Source of the DNA: Bacteroidota bacterium
GTDB taxonomy: Bacteria; Bacteroidota; Bacteroidia; Flavobacteriales; Flavobacteriaceae
Assembly: GCA_023446155.1 (NCBI GenBank)
Contig: JAEXIT010000004.1
Coordinates: forward strand, 186,001-250,000
DNA length: 64,000 nt
Direction: 5' to 3'
A model generated the notes under the pieces. The model did no database searches. It worked only from the letters and a program-made list of their open reading frames with translations, and was not told the DNA's origin. This document shows positions 36,653 to 44,670 of the stretch, one piece after another. The translations under genes and the position numbers were made by a program. The number at the start of each line of letters is the position of its first letter. The first letter of the stretch is position 1.

Positions 36653-36698
36653 AAGTGGTAAAGGAACCGAAATGTCCTTTGCCACTTTTATTTTTTTG
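36653..36698 (+). terminator. Terminator of the RND efflux operon
   Basis: A 13-bp stem (36653-36665 with 36675-36687, one G-U pair), 9-nt loop, then TTATTTTTTT. The remaining bases of the 304-bp spacer up to 36856 must hold the promoter of the next gene; I see only a weak TACATTCA match. Confidence 0.8.
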
Positions 36699-36856
36699 GG
36701 ATGCTGAAAAGTAAAAACAGCAGCGGGTTTTGTCTGTAAAATGATTACATTCACAATATATTGGTGATTTCATGCGACAATTAAAACAGGTGGTTTTACG
36801 CAACGGTACGCCAATGGTTGCCACTACTTTTAGAAACTTAAAATTCAGAAAATACA

Positions 36857-37363
36857 ATGACTACTTTGCCTATCAATACTGCGGGAATGGTTTTAATAAA
36901 TGCCTATTTTCCGATGTTTTTGGAACGATTAGGACTTATCGAAAATAAAGTGTTCACTTGTGAGGCGCATCGCGAAAAAGCAGCATTGTACCTAAACTAT
37001 CTGGTGACGGGACATCAAGCTACTGATGATCATCAATTGTTTTTGAATAAAGTCCTTTGTGGTATGGCTCCGGATGCGGTTATAACGCAAACCATTGCAA
37101 TATCGGAGCAGGAGCGAATACTCATCAAAGAATTGTTTAACGCAGCTATCAGTTATTGGCCGGCCATCGGTTCGAGTTCGATTGAAGGGTTTCGCGGCAA
37201 TTGGCTGATCCGAAATGGAATACTTACCGAAAACAGTGAAAAATATGAAGTAAAGGTCGAAAAAAGAGCGTATGATTTACTCATCTATAAATCGCCTTTT
37301 TCTTTTTCAGTTATCAAATTTCCCTGGATGATCAAACCGTTATATGTAGAGTGGAGGTATTAG
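36857..37363 (+). CDS. Isolated C-terminal domain of a contractile-injection-system tape-measure protein
   Basis: 168 residues. The whole chain reads as the C-terminal part of the CIS tape-measure family (PF19268 as I know it). It opens with INTAGMVLINAYFPMFLERLGLIE and continues with LNYLVTGHQ and LFLNKVLCGM. Next come the acidic helix EQERILIKELF, then SYWPAIGSSSIEGFRGNWLIRNG, and finally FSVIKFPWMIKPLYVEW. Full-length members are several hundred residues and sit inside extracellular contractile injection loci. Here there is no upstream coding remnant in any frame, no frameshift and no other tail gene nearby. The ATG at 36857 is a normal start, so this is a stand-alone domain or a relic with an intact frame. 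It is convergent with the CPBP gene (15 bp apart). Confidence 0.82.
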   Translation: MTTLPINTAGMVLINAYFPMFLERLGLIENKVFTCEAHREKAALYLNYLVTGHQATDDHQLFLNKVLCGMAPDAVITQTIAISEQERILIKELFNAAISYWPAIGSSSIEGFRGNWLIRNGILTENSEKYEVKVEKRAYDLLIYKSPFSFSVIKFPWMIKPLYVEWRY

Positions 37364-37378
37364 TATTCGTCTATTTTT

Positions 37379-38086
37379 TTAAGTCGTACGTTTTAATGTC
37401 TTGTTCCACGTCAGTAGCAACAGTATAAAGACAACGAAGCAAATTATAGCAGCCATATTGGTTTGAATTATAAAAGCATGGATGGTTGCGGCAACCAATA
37501 TCGACTGAGTGCGTTTTACGGCAAATGTCAGAATAAAAGCAAAAACAATACAGAAAGCCAGAAAAATCCAAAATCCGCCATACTGATCAAAATTATTAAA
37601 AATTAACAAGTGCCAGATGGCCCAAAAAATACCGGAAATAAGACTTTTTAAGACATAATGGGTAGCTCCCAAACTTTCAATCAGGTAACCACGCCAGGCA
37701 TATTCTTCCATCAAATTATAGATAAGTGCAAACGAACAAATTAATAAACCCCATAGATGGTTGTTGATGTCGTTATCATTGGTAATTCCAAATCCGGTAT
37801 AACATAGTAATAAGATAAAAGGAAATAGCAGACTTTTAATTTGTTGGTTTCCCAAAAGGGTGATTTCCTGTTTTACACCACTAAATTTATAGAACAACAG
37901 CGCCGTTACCAACGTAACGATCCCATGATTGTAATTAAACGTAAAAGGGATGTCGGTGATACGGGTTAACAGCAGATTCAGAACATTTGGAAGTTTCCGC
38001 GCAAAATAAGTACCAACCAGTATAATTCCGTAGAACAATAAAATTCGAAGCCAGTTTACTTTTTTGAGTTTTTCCAGTGCTGTCAT
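37379..38086 (-). CDS. CPBP family intramembrane metalloprotease
   Basis: 235 residues with about seven membrane helices. The family motifs are in order: EEYAWRGYL (E127, E128, R132), FWAIWHLLIF (His 159) and a later AATIHAFIIQ with the third histidine. These match the CAAX-protease/bacteriocin-processing (Abi, CPBP) family of glutamic-type intramembrane endopeptidases. In bacteria they are linked to bacteriocin self-immunity, prenyl-protein processing or sporadic phage exclusion. Nothing next to it points to one of these. It is convergent with the tape-measure-domain gene and is monocistronic. Confidence 0.9.
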   Translation of the reverse strand: MTALEKLKKVNWLRILLFYGIILVGTYFARKLPNVLNLLLTRITDIPFTFNYNHGIVTLVTALLFYKFSGVKQEITLLGNQQIKSLLFPFILLLCYTGFGITNDNDINNHLWGLLICSFALIYNLMEEYAWRGYLIESLGATHYVLKSLISGIFWAIWHLLIFNNFDQYGGFWIFLAFCIVFAFILTFAVKRTQSILVAATIHAFIIQTNMAAIICFVVFILLLLTWNKTLKRTT

Positions 38087-38225
38087 AAGTAATGTCGTTT
38101 TTTACAAATATATCCCTTACTAGAGAAAAAACAAGTTTTTAGTGAAAGATATTAGTACCCGATTTACCAACTATGGGAATCGGGCACTATGATCATAAAA
38201 TCTGTTGTAATTCCGATCTGGAAAA

Positions 38226-39005
38226 TTAAAAACAAAGGTTTATCGCTGCGTTTTTTGGAGAGGAATTGCCAGTAATCCATTCGTTTACACTGGATTTTGG
38301 AAGAAAGGACATTGGTCTAGCCATACCATCTAACATAGTTGAAGATAGGTTATAAATAGCATAAGAAAAATTATAATCCTGATTGCCTTTTATTTGAGGC
38401 TGGTTTGCATTAATTTCCATATCAAAAGAAACGCTGTAAATACAGATGTCGGCACTCTGGTTGTTTTTATTTCGGATTAGTAATAAGTAAAATGTGTTTT
38501 GATAGGTATTGGTTCCGGCATCAAACGATTGTGTTTGAATGGCTTCACGGGCAGCATTCCGGATTTTTGTTTTATCCTCATTACTATAATCCGAAAAGAG
38601 TGTCATAAAATCATCCATAATTTTTGGATAGTTTTTATTGGAAAATTTTTTCTGGATGGAGTTATTTTCCATTAGTCTTAGGAAAGGAGTATTATTTAAT
38701 TGGTTATAGAATTGGTGGAGCGTATAGGGTATGATTTTGGCATTCTGTGTATTCGGATAAAAATCGGATCTCTTTTGAAGAAATTTTAGAATCGTAGCAA
38801 CGGCAATTGGAAGATTTTTGCGGCTAAATATTGCTTCTCCGGAAGCATTTGGATCACTGTCGTCTGTTCCCAGGAAAAGGGCTTTACAACACGCCCGGTC
38901 GGTTGTTGTGGCTTGTGCTTTTAACATTGAAGGAGCCGAAAGGTTCGCATCGATCCATTCTGTAATGTTTGTCTCGGTTAGGGTAAGTTCTGTTTGATCG
39001 TTCAT
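38226..39005 (-). CDS. Protein of unknown function
   Basis: 259 residues from ATG 39005. An ATG at 39041 adds 12 residues of unlikely YYLYYN sequence. No signal peptide and no membrane segment. The N-terminal third has acidic and small residues and a DRACCKALFLGTDDSDP segment with paired cysteines. The middle is helical and lysine-rich (KKFSNKNYPKIMDDFMTLFSDYSNEDKTKIRNAAREAIQ). The C-terminal third is beta-like (TFYLLLIRN, DICIYSVSFDMEINA, YNFSYAIYNLSS). I do not recognise a family. The C-terminal strands vaguely recall effector/PixA-like beta sandwiches, but this is weak. It stands alone between the CPBP gene and a serine hydrolase gene. Confidence 0.7.
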   Translation of the reverse strand: MNDQTELTLTETNITEWIDANLSAPSMLKAQATTTDRACCKALFLGTDDSDPNASGEAIFSRKNLPIAVATILKFLQKRSDFYPNTQNAKIIPYTLHQFYNQLNNTPFLRLMENNSIQKKFSNKNYPKIMDDFMTLFSDYSNEDKTKIRNAAREAIQTQSFDAGTNTYQNTFYLLLIRNKNNQSADICIYSVSFDMEINANQPQIKGNQDYNFSYAIYNLSSTMLDGMARPMSFLPKSSVNEWITGNSSPKNAAINLCF

Positions 39006-39109
39006 ATTTTGGGGTATTACGTTATAGTATAGATAGTACAAAGGATTGTTTTTTCTCAGAATCAGGATAGGATATAATTACCTGTTTTAAAATGGATATA
39101 ACGTAAAAA

Positions 39110-39130
39110 AGACCATCGTTACGATGATCT
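39110..39130 (-). terminator. Terminator of the serine hydrolase gene
   Basis: On the minus strand AGATCATCG pairs with CGATGGTCT (one G-U pair, loop 3 nt) and is followed by six T. The wobble makes it a better hairpin in the minus-strand RNA. Confidence 0.7.
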
Positions 39131-39155
39131 TTTTAGATTTTTAGAAGTAAAAGGG

Positions 39156-40223
39156 TTATTTTTTCAGATTTTTTAAGGCCAATGCGGCGATGTCCCTCGT
39201 GATTTGGGTAGGGGAATTACAATCGCAATTGCTTAATCCTACGATATAAAGATCTTCCGCAGGGAAATAAACACCCATCGCTTTAAAACCAAAAATACTA
39301 CCACCGTGTTCCCGTGTGGCGACTCCATTTATGTTTTTTAAATGCCAGCCATAGCCATATTCGATTTCCTGCCCGTCATTTAGTTTGTATTTTTGAAATG
39401 CTTTTGCCGCATTACCGGCTTTTAACAGTAGATGCTGATGTAAGGCATTTTGCCATTTCAATAGATCTTCCGATGTCGACATCAATGCGCCGGAAGCTGC
39501 TGGAACACTAAAATTGATACTGGTTTTGTTGACATACCCCTGACTTTTTTTATGATAACCGTAGGCTCTTTTCGGGATTACTTTCCGATCGCTGGCGAAA
39601 TAAGAATGCGTCATTCCCAACGGAGTAAAAATAGCATCCTGTATATAGTTTTCATAAGTTTTACCGGAAGTGAGTTCGATCAGGTAGCCTAAAAGTACAT
39701 AACCGGAATTATTATAATCGAATTTTTCTCCCGGTTGAAACGTAACGGGTTCGTTTTTAAAAAAATCGACAACCATTTTGGTGGTCATTTCTTTTTGAGC
39801 AATCTCCGATAAGGTTTTCATTTTGGTGAAATCTTTGATTCCGGACGTATGCGTTAGCAACTGATGAATCGTGATATTTTTTCCATTCGGATACTCCGGA
39901 ATGTACTTAGAAATGGGATCGGTCACTTTTAACTTGCCTTGTTGTTCTAGCAGTAATATCGAAATGGCGGTAAATTGTTTGGTCATCGAGCCGATCTGAA
40001 ATACATTTTCCGGACAGAGGTCTGTTTCCAGTTCCAGGTTCGATTTGCCAATGGCTTTCCGATAGACGGGTTTGCCCTTATGGGCAATTAAAAAAACACC
40101 GCCGGGACCTTGTGTTTCTTTAAATTCGGTTTGAATAATACTGTCGACCTTTCGTTCAAATTCCTGAGCCAAAAGGAGATTGGAGAGTAGTACCCAAAGT
40201 ACTAGCATTAGATTGTTTTTCAT
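39156..40223 (-). CDS. Class C beta-lactamase-fold serine hydrolase, secreted
   Basis: 355 residues from ATG 40223 (the frame is open to an ATG at 40259 with a His-rich leader that does not look like a signal). The signal peptide MKNNLMLVLWVLLSNLLLAQ is probably cleaved after LLLAQ. Catalytic motifs: S79-M-T-K82 in QIGSMTKQFTAIS, Y170-N-N172, and EHGGSIFG as the KTG-equivalent box. LTHTSGIKD follows the family pattern. It is an esterase/peptidase-like relative of AmpC and of the lipoprotein enzyme at 14832, with which it shares layout and length. Monocistronic. Confidence 0.88.
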   Translation of the reverse strand: MKNNLMLVLWVLLSNLLLAQEFERKVDSIIQTEFKETQGPGGVFLIAHKGKPVYRKAIGKSNLELETDLCPENVFQIGSMTKQFTAISILLLEQQGKLKVTDPISKYIPEYPNGKNITIHQLLTHTSGIKDFTKMKTLSEIAQKEMTTKMVVDFFKNEPVTFQPGEKFDYNNSGYVLLGYLIELTSGKTYENYIQDAIFTPLGMTHSYFASDRKVIPKRAYGYHKKSQGYVNKTSINFSVPAASGALMSTSEDLLKWQNALHQHLLLKAGNAAKAFQKYKLNDGQEIEYGYGWHLKNINGVATREHGGSIFGFKAMGVYFPAEDLYIVGLSNCDCNSPTQITRDIAALALKNLKK

Positions 40224-40397
40224 GATTAAATGGATGGATTGATGATGATTGTAAAGCAATTTGCTTTTGGCTAAAATATAAAAAATAGCACTATAGTAAA
40301 TGAAAGTTGTTTTGAATAATACGGAATTGCTTTGTGTTGTATGCAGATGGATGTAACATTTTTAGGTGACCGGATACTGATATTATAAACAAGAATT

Positions 40398-40568
40398 ATG
40401 AAACATAAATCAAGTGCGCTCATTCCGATCGGTTTGCTTTTTCTGATTCTGGAAATTAATACCGACACGAATAATTTCTATCTGAAATACGGATTACTCG
40501 TTCTGGCGATTGCTTTTTTTATAGCCGGTTTTGTAGCGATTGCAAAACGAAAACAAGATCAATTGTAA
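40398..40568 (+). CDS. 56-residue two-helix membrane protein
   Basis: ATG 40398 to TAA 40566-40568. MKHKSSALIPIGLLFLILEI is a first hydrophobic segment, followed by a polar NTDTNNFYLKY turn. A second segment, GLLVLAIAFFIAGFVAIA, ends with the positively charged tail KRKQDQL. The two hydrophobic stretches and the positive-inside ends fit a small inner-membrane hairpin protein. Short proteins of this shape recur in Flavobacteria without a known role. It is divergent from the hydrolase at 40223. Confidence 0.6.
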   Translation: MKHKSSALIPIGLLFLILEINTDTNNFYLKYGLLVLAIAFFIAGFVAIAKRKQDQL

Positions 40569-40690
40569 ACCAATTCGGAACGATATAAGCGGGATATTTT
40601 GAGGAAATAATAAAGTTTAGGAAGTTAATTAGCTTGATATAAGCACTTTTCGGTCTGTCGACAGACAATGATTGTCATTTATAGAGAAAT

Positions 40691-40721
40691 TTTGAATATT
40701 TCTTTGAATATGCCTAAGTTT
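40691..40721 (+). promoter_or_regulatory. Bacteroidota-type promoter
   Basis: TTG (40691-40693), a 20-nt spacer and TAAGTTTG (40714-40721) match the consensus exactly. The start codon of the next gene is 29 bp downstream. Confidence 0.7.
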
Positions 40722-40750
40722 GCCGGCTAAAATTATTAGGCTAGTAGGTG

Positions 40751-41326
40751 ATGAAAAAATTGTATTTTACGATTAGTATGCTTTTATTTTCCGGAGTGGT
40801 ATTGCATCCGGTATTTGCACAACCCAATAAAGGGAAATCTATTAACGCTTCCGTCGGACTTGGTATTGTTACGTCATATGATGAGGGACCTCAGATGACC
40901 GGTTCGGGATTTTATGCTCAGGGCGAATATGTTTGGTGCCCGCGTAGCTGGTTTGGGGTGATTCCTTATGCCGGTATGGTAGTTGCTTCGGCTGCATCGG
41001 ATGACAAAGACCCGAATCAGGAAGTATATAGTCTTAAAGCAAACGCTGCTATATTAGGAACTAAGGTTCGACTTGCAGCACCTGTTCCTTATGTTGCTCC
41101 TTTTATCGAAGTTGGAGTAGGTATGTCTGTAGGATCTTTTTATACGCATACCAAAGAAAGTCAGATCAGTAAAAACGGAGTGTTAATGCACATTCCTTTT
41201 ACATTAGGAGTGGCATTGGGACGTAAACATAATGTTGATGTAAAATTTGCCTATTATTTCCATGAATCGGTAAGACAAATTTCCGGTGCGGCAGCATTTG
41301 GAATTTCCTTTCCACTTGAAGACTAA
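40751..41326 (+). CDS. Outer-membrane beta-barrel-like secreted protein
   Basis: 191 residues from ATG 40751 (a GTG one codon earlier is possible). The signal peptide ends HPVFAQ. The mature protein alternates short glycine-rich strands (INASVGLGIVTSYD, GSGFYAQGEYVWC, GVIPYAGMVVASAAS, APFIEVGVGMSVGSFYTH, VDVKFAYYFHE) and ends in AAFGISFPLED. This resembles an eight-stranded outer-membrane barrel related to OmpW/PorT-like proteins. It has its own consensus promoter. The function is unknown. Confidence 0.72.
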   Translation: MKKLYFTISMLLFSGVVLHPVFAQPNKGKSINASVGLGIVTSYDEGPQMTGSGFYAQGEYVWCPRSWFGVIPYAGMVVASAASDDKDPNQEVYSLKANAAILGTKVRLAAPVPYVAPFIEVGVGMSVGSFYTHTKESQISKNGVLMHIPFTLGVALGRKHNVDVKFAYYFHESVRQISGAAAFGISFPLED

Positions 41327-41334
41327 TCGATATC

Positions 41335-41377
41335 TCAGGACTTTTTACAGGAAATAAACCATCGTATAAAGTCCTGA
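41335..41377. terminator. Weak terminator-like hairpin
   Basis: TCAGGACTTT (41335-41344) pairs with AAAGTCCTGA (41368-41377), but the loop is 23 nt and no clean T run follows. It lies between convergent genes, so a weak bidirectional terminator is the likeliest reading. Confidence 0.45.
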
Positions 41378-41390
41378 ATATTTATAGGAA

Positions 41391-42107
41391 TTACATCTTT
41401 TTATAAAGACTCCGCGGTAGTATTTTTAGCAATAGTGCGATCAATCGCCATCTTTTTGTGATATAAACCACCTCTTTTTTCCGATCGATCGCCTGATATA
41501 TTTGTTTAGCGGCTTTTTCAGAACTGGGAACCCAAAACTGACCGTCGCCTTTGGCCATGGCGGTAGCTACAAAGCCTGGACGGATATCTGTAATGGTAAT
41601 CCCGTGTTTACTTTTGTTCACTTTCTGCCGTAAGCCTTCCAAATAGTTTAGCTGATAGGCCTTCGAGGCATTATAAGCCGGTGCAAGACCGCTTCCCCGT
41701 AATCCGGCTATGGATGTAATGGTCACCAGATGTCCCGATTGTTGTTGTTCGAAATACCGAAAAGCCCAAGCTACGATTTGGGTAAAACCGAGGGTATTGG
41801 TCATAATGGTGTTGTGTTCTAAAGCGAAATCCAATTCGGGATTGAGTTCACCGGTTCCGGAGCTGAGTACTAACAGATCAAGTCCGCCGAGCTGGTTGGT
41901 GAGCATTTCTAATTGTTGGCAAAGCGTGTCAGTTTGTGTAATGTCCATTGGGAGGGTTTGAAACGCTTGCGGATGTTCTGCCTTCAGATCGTTCAATAAC
42001 GCTACTCGTCGGCCGGTAATGCCAATTTTATAGTCGTTTGCGGCATAAAGCAGGGCGAGTTGTTTTCCTATTCCTGAGGTGGCTCCTACGATAATAACTT
42101 TTTTCAT
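41391..42107 (-). CDS. Short-chain dehydrogenase/reductase
   Basis: 238 residues from ATG 42107. The nucleotide-binding motif VIIVGATSGIGKQLA is the classical TGxxxGIG form with Ala for Thr. The GRR after the second strand favours NADP. The catalytic elements are LVTITSIAG (Ser) and the YNASKAY (Y-x3-K) motif, followed by DIRPGFVATAMA. The C-terminus ends in a basic helix, as in many membrane-associated SDRs. It lies 20 bp downstream of the 551-residue serine hydrolase gene in the same direction, so both are probably one operon. The substrate is unknown. Confidence 0.9.
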   Translation of the reverse strand: MKKVIIVGATSGIGKQLALLYAANDYKIGITGRRVALLNDLKAEHPQAFQTLPMDITQTDTLCQQLEMLTNQLGGLDLLVLSSGTGELNPELDFALEHNTIMTNTLGFTQIVAWAFRYFEQQQSGHLVTITSIAGLRGSGLAPAYNASKAYQLNYLEGLRQKVNKSKHGITITDIRPGFVATAMAKGDGQFWVPSSEKAAKQIYQAIDRKKEVVYITKRWRLIALLLKILPRSLYKKM

Positions 42108-42127
42108 CAATCGGTTTTATAGCTTTA

Positions 42128-43783
42128 CTATTCTGTGATTACAGATGGTAAAAGCAATTCCTCCATCATCCGGCGTACTTGCGGATGGGCGTACGGTTTG
42201 TTATAAGCTGTTGCGGTTATAACGATCACAAGGGGACTATTCTGGAAAATATAAACTTTATTACCGCCGTTTCCGCTACAGGCAAAAGCGTCGTAGTTTT
42301 TTCCCTTTACCGTAAATGTTTCTTTCCAAAACAAATACCCGTAGCCCGGAGTGTTGGCATCTTCAGGGAAATAATTGGTAAAACTTTTTTGAACCCATTC
42401 TGTTGGAAGCAATTGCTTTCCATTCCACGAACCTTTATTGGCATATAATTGTCCGTAGCGGGCCAGATCGAGGGAGCGCAATTGTAAACCTCCCGCCGTA
42501 TTGGCTACGTTTTGTGGCGTATATTGCCATTGGTAGTTTTTAATTCCCAGCGGATGAAATAGTTTGGTTTCGGCATAGGATTCCAATCCTTTCGGTACGC
42601 GTTGGTTTAGAATATCACCCAAAAGGACAACTCCGGCGGTAAAATAATCCCAATTTTTACCGATTTGTTTTTCGGCATCCATCGGAAGATCCAATCCGAA
42701 TTGTACCCAATTGTCCGTAGGATACATGTTTTCTTCATTACCAGGCGAATCCGGATTCTGATCCGATCCGTCAAAACCGGAGCTCATCGTAAGCAGACTT
42801 TTTAAGGTAACGTTTTCTTTCGAAGTAGAATAGTGCGCAAAGTTTTTCAGCTTGTAGAACTGCTTCAGGGTTTGGTTTTCATCTTTAATATGACCGTCGC
42901 GTATTGCCATTCCCATAAGGGTGGAAGCGAAGGACTTGCCAACTGAGCGCGTGTTGTGGAGTGTACTGCGGCTACTGCCATTAAAGTATTCTTCGAGTAG
43001 TAATTTCCCGTTTTGGATAACGACAATACTGGTGATGTCTTTAAAGCGTTTTTCCTGAATTTTCCGGTTTAACACACGGATCGTCGTCGTGTCGTATGTT
43101 GTGGTTGCCAATGACCAATCGCTTTCGGGCGCTATTTTCTGAATCGCAATCTGATTTTCGGATAACGCAATTATCGGGGCGGTTATGATAAGGCTCCCCT
43201 GTGCGATTAGTGCTCCGGTTTTGATGGTCGTACCGGATTTCAGATACGGACGGATCTCGACGGTAAGTTTGTGTTTTCCGGAAAAGAAAGCCTCTTCACC
43301 ACCACCGTTAAAAAAGAATCGCGACCATAAAAAACGCCCCCAGGAATCTTCTCCCGATTTGCTGATGAGGGGAATTTGAAACGTGATGCCTTTGGTTTTG
43401 CTTTCGAACGTTCCCGCACCGGTATTCAGATTTTCGGTATAAAGCAGTTTGTCGTCGGCATAAAACGAAAATTGAAAATTTCCACTTTGGACTAATGTTT
43501 CGACCGGTAGATTCGTGTCTACAGCATGTAGAAAATTGACCAGTGAATTGTCCATAAAAACGCGGAGATACAAATCATTTCCATCGCTATTTTGAAAGGA
43601 TTTAAGAAAATCTACTTCCGATAGTTGTTCTAAAGGAATGGATTTCGACAGGAAAACGATTTTTCCAAGGTTCTTTTGATGCACGGGACTTGTATTTACT
43701 TCGGGCGTTGTGCTGTTGTGTTGTGCCGCAACGCTGAAAGATAGTCCTAAAAGGACGATGATTGACCAAAAGCGTGTTTTCAT
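42128..43783 (-). CDS. Large secreted beta-lactamase-fold serine hydrolase with N-terminal extension
   Basis: 551 residues. The signal peptide is MKTRFWSIIVLLGLSFSVAAQ. Residues about 30-210 are a beta-rich extension (LRVFMDNSLVNFL, FSFYADDKLLYTEN, TVEIRPYLKSGTTIKTGALIAQG) with no family I can name. The hydrolase domain follows with S280-V-G-K283 in TRSVGKSFASTLMG. SVGKS in place of the usual SMTK is the form found in NylB-like (6-aminohexanoate-dimer hydrolase) enzymes. NWDYFTAGVVLLG takes the YxN position. It is upstream of the SDR gene in a probable two-gene operon. The extension may bind a polymer or partner, which is inference. Confidence 0.85.
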   Translation of the reverse strand: MKTRFWSIIVLLGLSFSVAAQHNSTTPEVNTSPVHQKNLGKIVFLSKSIPLEQLSEVDFLKSFQNSDGNDLYLRVFMDNSLVNFLHAVDTNLPVETLVQSGNFQFSFYADDKLLYTENLNTGAGTFESKTKGITFQIPLISKSGEDSWGRFLWSRFFFNGGGEEAFFSGKHKLTVEIRPYLKSGTTIKTGALIAQGSLIITAPIIALSENQIAIQKIAPESDWSLATTTYDTTTIRVLNRKIQEKRFKDITSIVVIQNGKLLLEEYFNGSSRSTLHNTRSVGKSFASTLMGMAIRDGHIKDENQTLKQFYKLKNFAHYSTSKENVTLKSLLTMSSGFDGSDQNPDSPGNEENMYPTDNWVQFGLDLPMDAEKQIGKNWDYFTAGVVLLGDILNQRVPKGLESYAETKLFHPLGIKNYQWQYTPQNVANTAGGLQLRSLDLARYGQLYANKGSWNGKQLLPTEWVQKSFTNYFPEDANTPGYGYLFWKETFTVKGKNYDAFACSGNGGNKVYIFQNSPLVIVITATAYNKPYAHPQVRRMMEELLLPSVITE

Positions 43784-43856
43784 ACTGTATTTGTTTTTCG
43801 ATTTGATGCGGTAAAAATAGGCAATAGGTTTTTTTAAAAATAGGATGAAATTAACA

Positions 43857-44666
43857 TCAGAAGTGTATCCGTTTACGAAAGGCGAAAGGTGTCATTCCCA
43901 TGTTTTCTTTAAAACAGCGGATAAAGTGACTTTGATCGGAAAAACCGGAATCCAGAGCAATGTCAGTAAGGGGTTTGTGTATTTCGGGTAACAGAGCAAG
44001 CGATTTTTGGACTTTCAGCTTGCGGATGTAGGTTCCGAGTGAACAACCAAAATATTTTGGAAAATACCGGGAAATATGAACCGGATGTATGCCTAAAAGT
44101 GCTGCCAGTTGCGCAAGAGAAAGATCCTGAAGTGTATCCTCATGTAGTATTTCAAGCAGTGACTTTATCCAGGCAGGACGGGAGGCATAAGCGATTTTAT
44201 TTTGACCTTTGATGTTTTCCAATACGTCAATAAGTAGCGCATCGGTTGCCAGATGACTGGCGGTGTCGTGTATTTTACTTTCGTAAAAAAGTTTATAGAA
44301 CATCAATTTTATATCCGGATTTTTTACAGCGATACTTCCCTGTAGCGTGTCGAGCGACAAATCGAAACGATCGAGCCAGTCTTGTGCGATTTCAATATGA
44401 AAGCCACGTGTAAATCCGGGTGGTTTGGTATTGTAATGTGCATCATCCCAATTATGAAAAAGTAAGGAACCCGCGCTACATTCATAAACTTCTTTCCGGT
44501 TGCCTTCCAGAACTTTTCCTTCTATGATAAAGGTGAAATAGGGTTTTTCGTGGTAATGCCAGTCTACTTTTTCGTGCGTATATTCGGTATCGGTAATGAT
44601 CAGGCCTCCCCATTCCAGGCGATTGTTGGTTTCACCGAAAAACTGTCCTGTTTTTAATTGTTTCAT
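43857..44666 (-). CDS. AraC family regulator with cupin sensor domain
   Basis: 269 residues. Residues 1-140 are a cupin-like ligand domain (HYHEKPYFTFIIEGKVLEG, GSLLFHNWDDAHYN). Residues 170-269 are the AraC double HTH (SLAQLAALLGIHPVHISRYFPKYF; ALDSGFSDQSHFIRCFKENMGMTPFAFRK). It starts 4 bp after the stop of the PAS sensor gene in the same direction. The sensor protein and this regulator are therefore probably made from one message and may work together. There is no adjacent metabolic gene to name a target. Confidence 0.9.
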   Translation of the reverse strand: MKQLKTGQFFGETNNRLEWGGLIITDTEYTHEKVDWHYHEKPYFTFIIEGKVLEGNRKEVYECSAGSLLFHNWDDAHYNTKPPGFTRGFHIEIAQDWLDRFDLSLDTLQGSIAVKNPDIKLMFYKLFYESKIHDTASHLATDALLIDVLENIKGQNKIAYASRPAWIKSLLEILHEDTLQDLSLAQLAALLGIHPVHISRYFPKYFGCSLGTYIRKLKVQKSLALLPEIHKPLTDIALDSGFSDQSHFIRCFKENMGMTPFAFRKRIHF

Positions 44667-44670
44667 CAGT

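Noticed and set aside
36553..36856. A degraded upstream part of the tape-measure gene
   Set aside because: None of the three + strand frames shows tape-measure-like sequence; the region holds the efflux-operon terminator and a spacer.
37379..38086. CPBP protease as a phage-exclusion (Abi) gene
   Set aside because: The family has many roles and there is no other defence or phage gene next to it.
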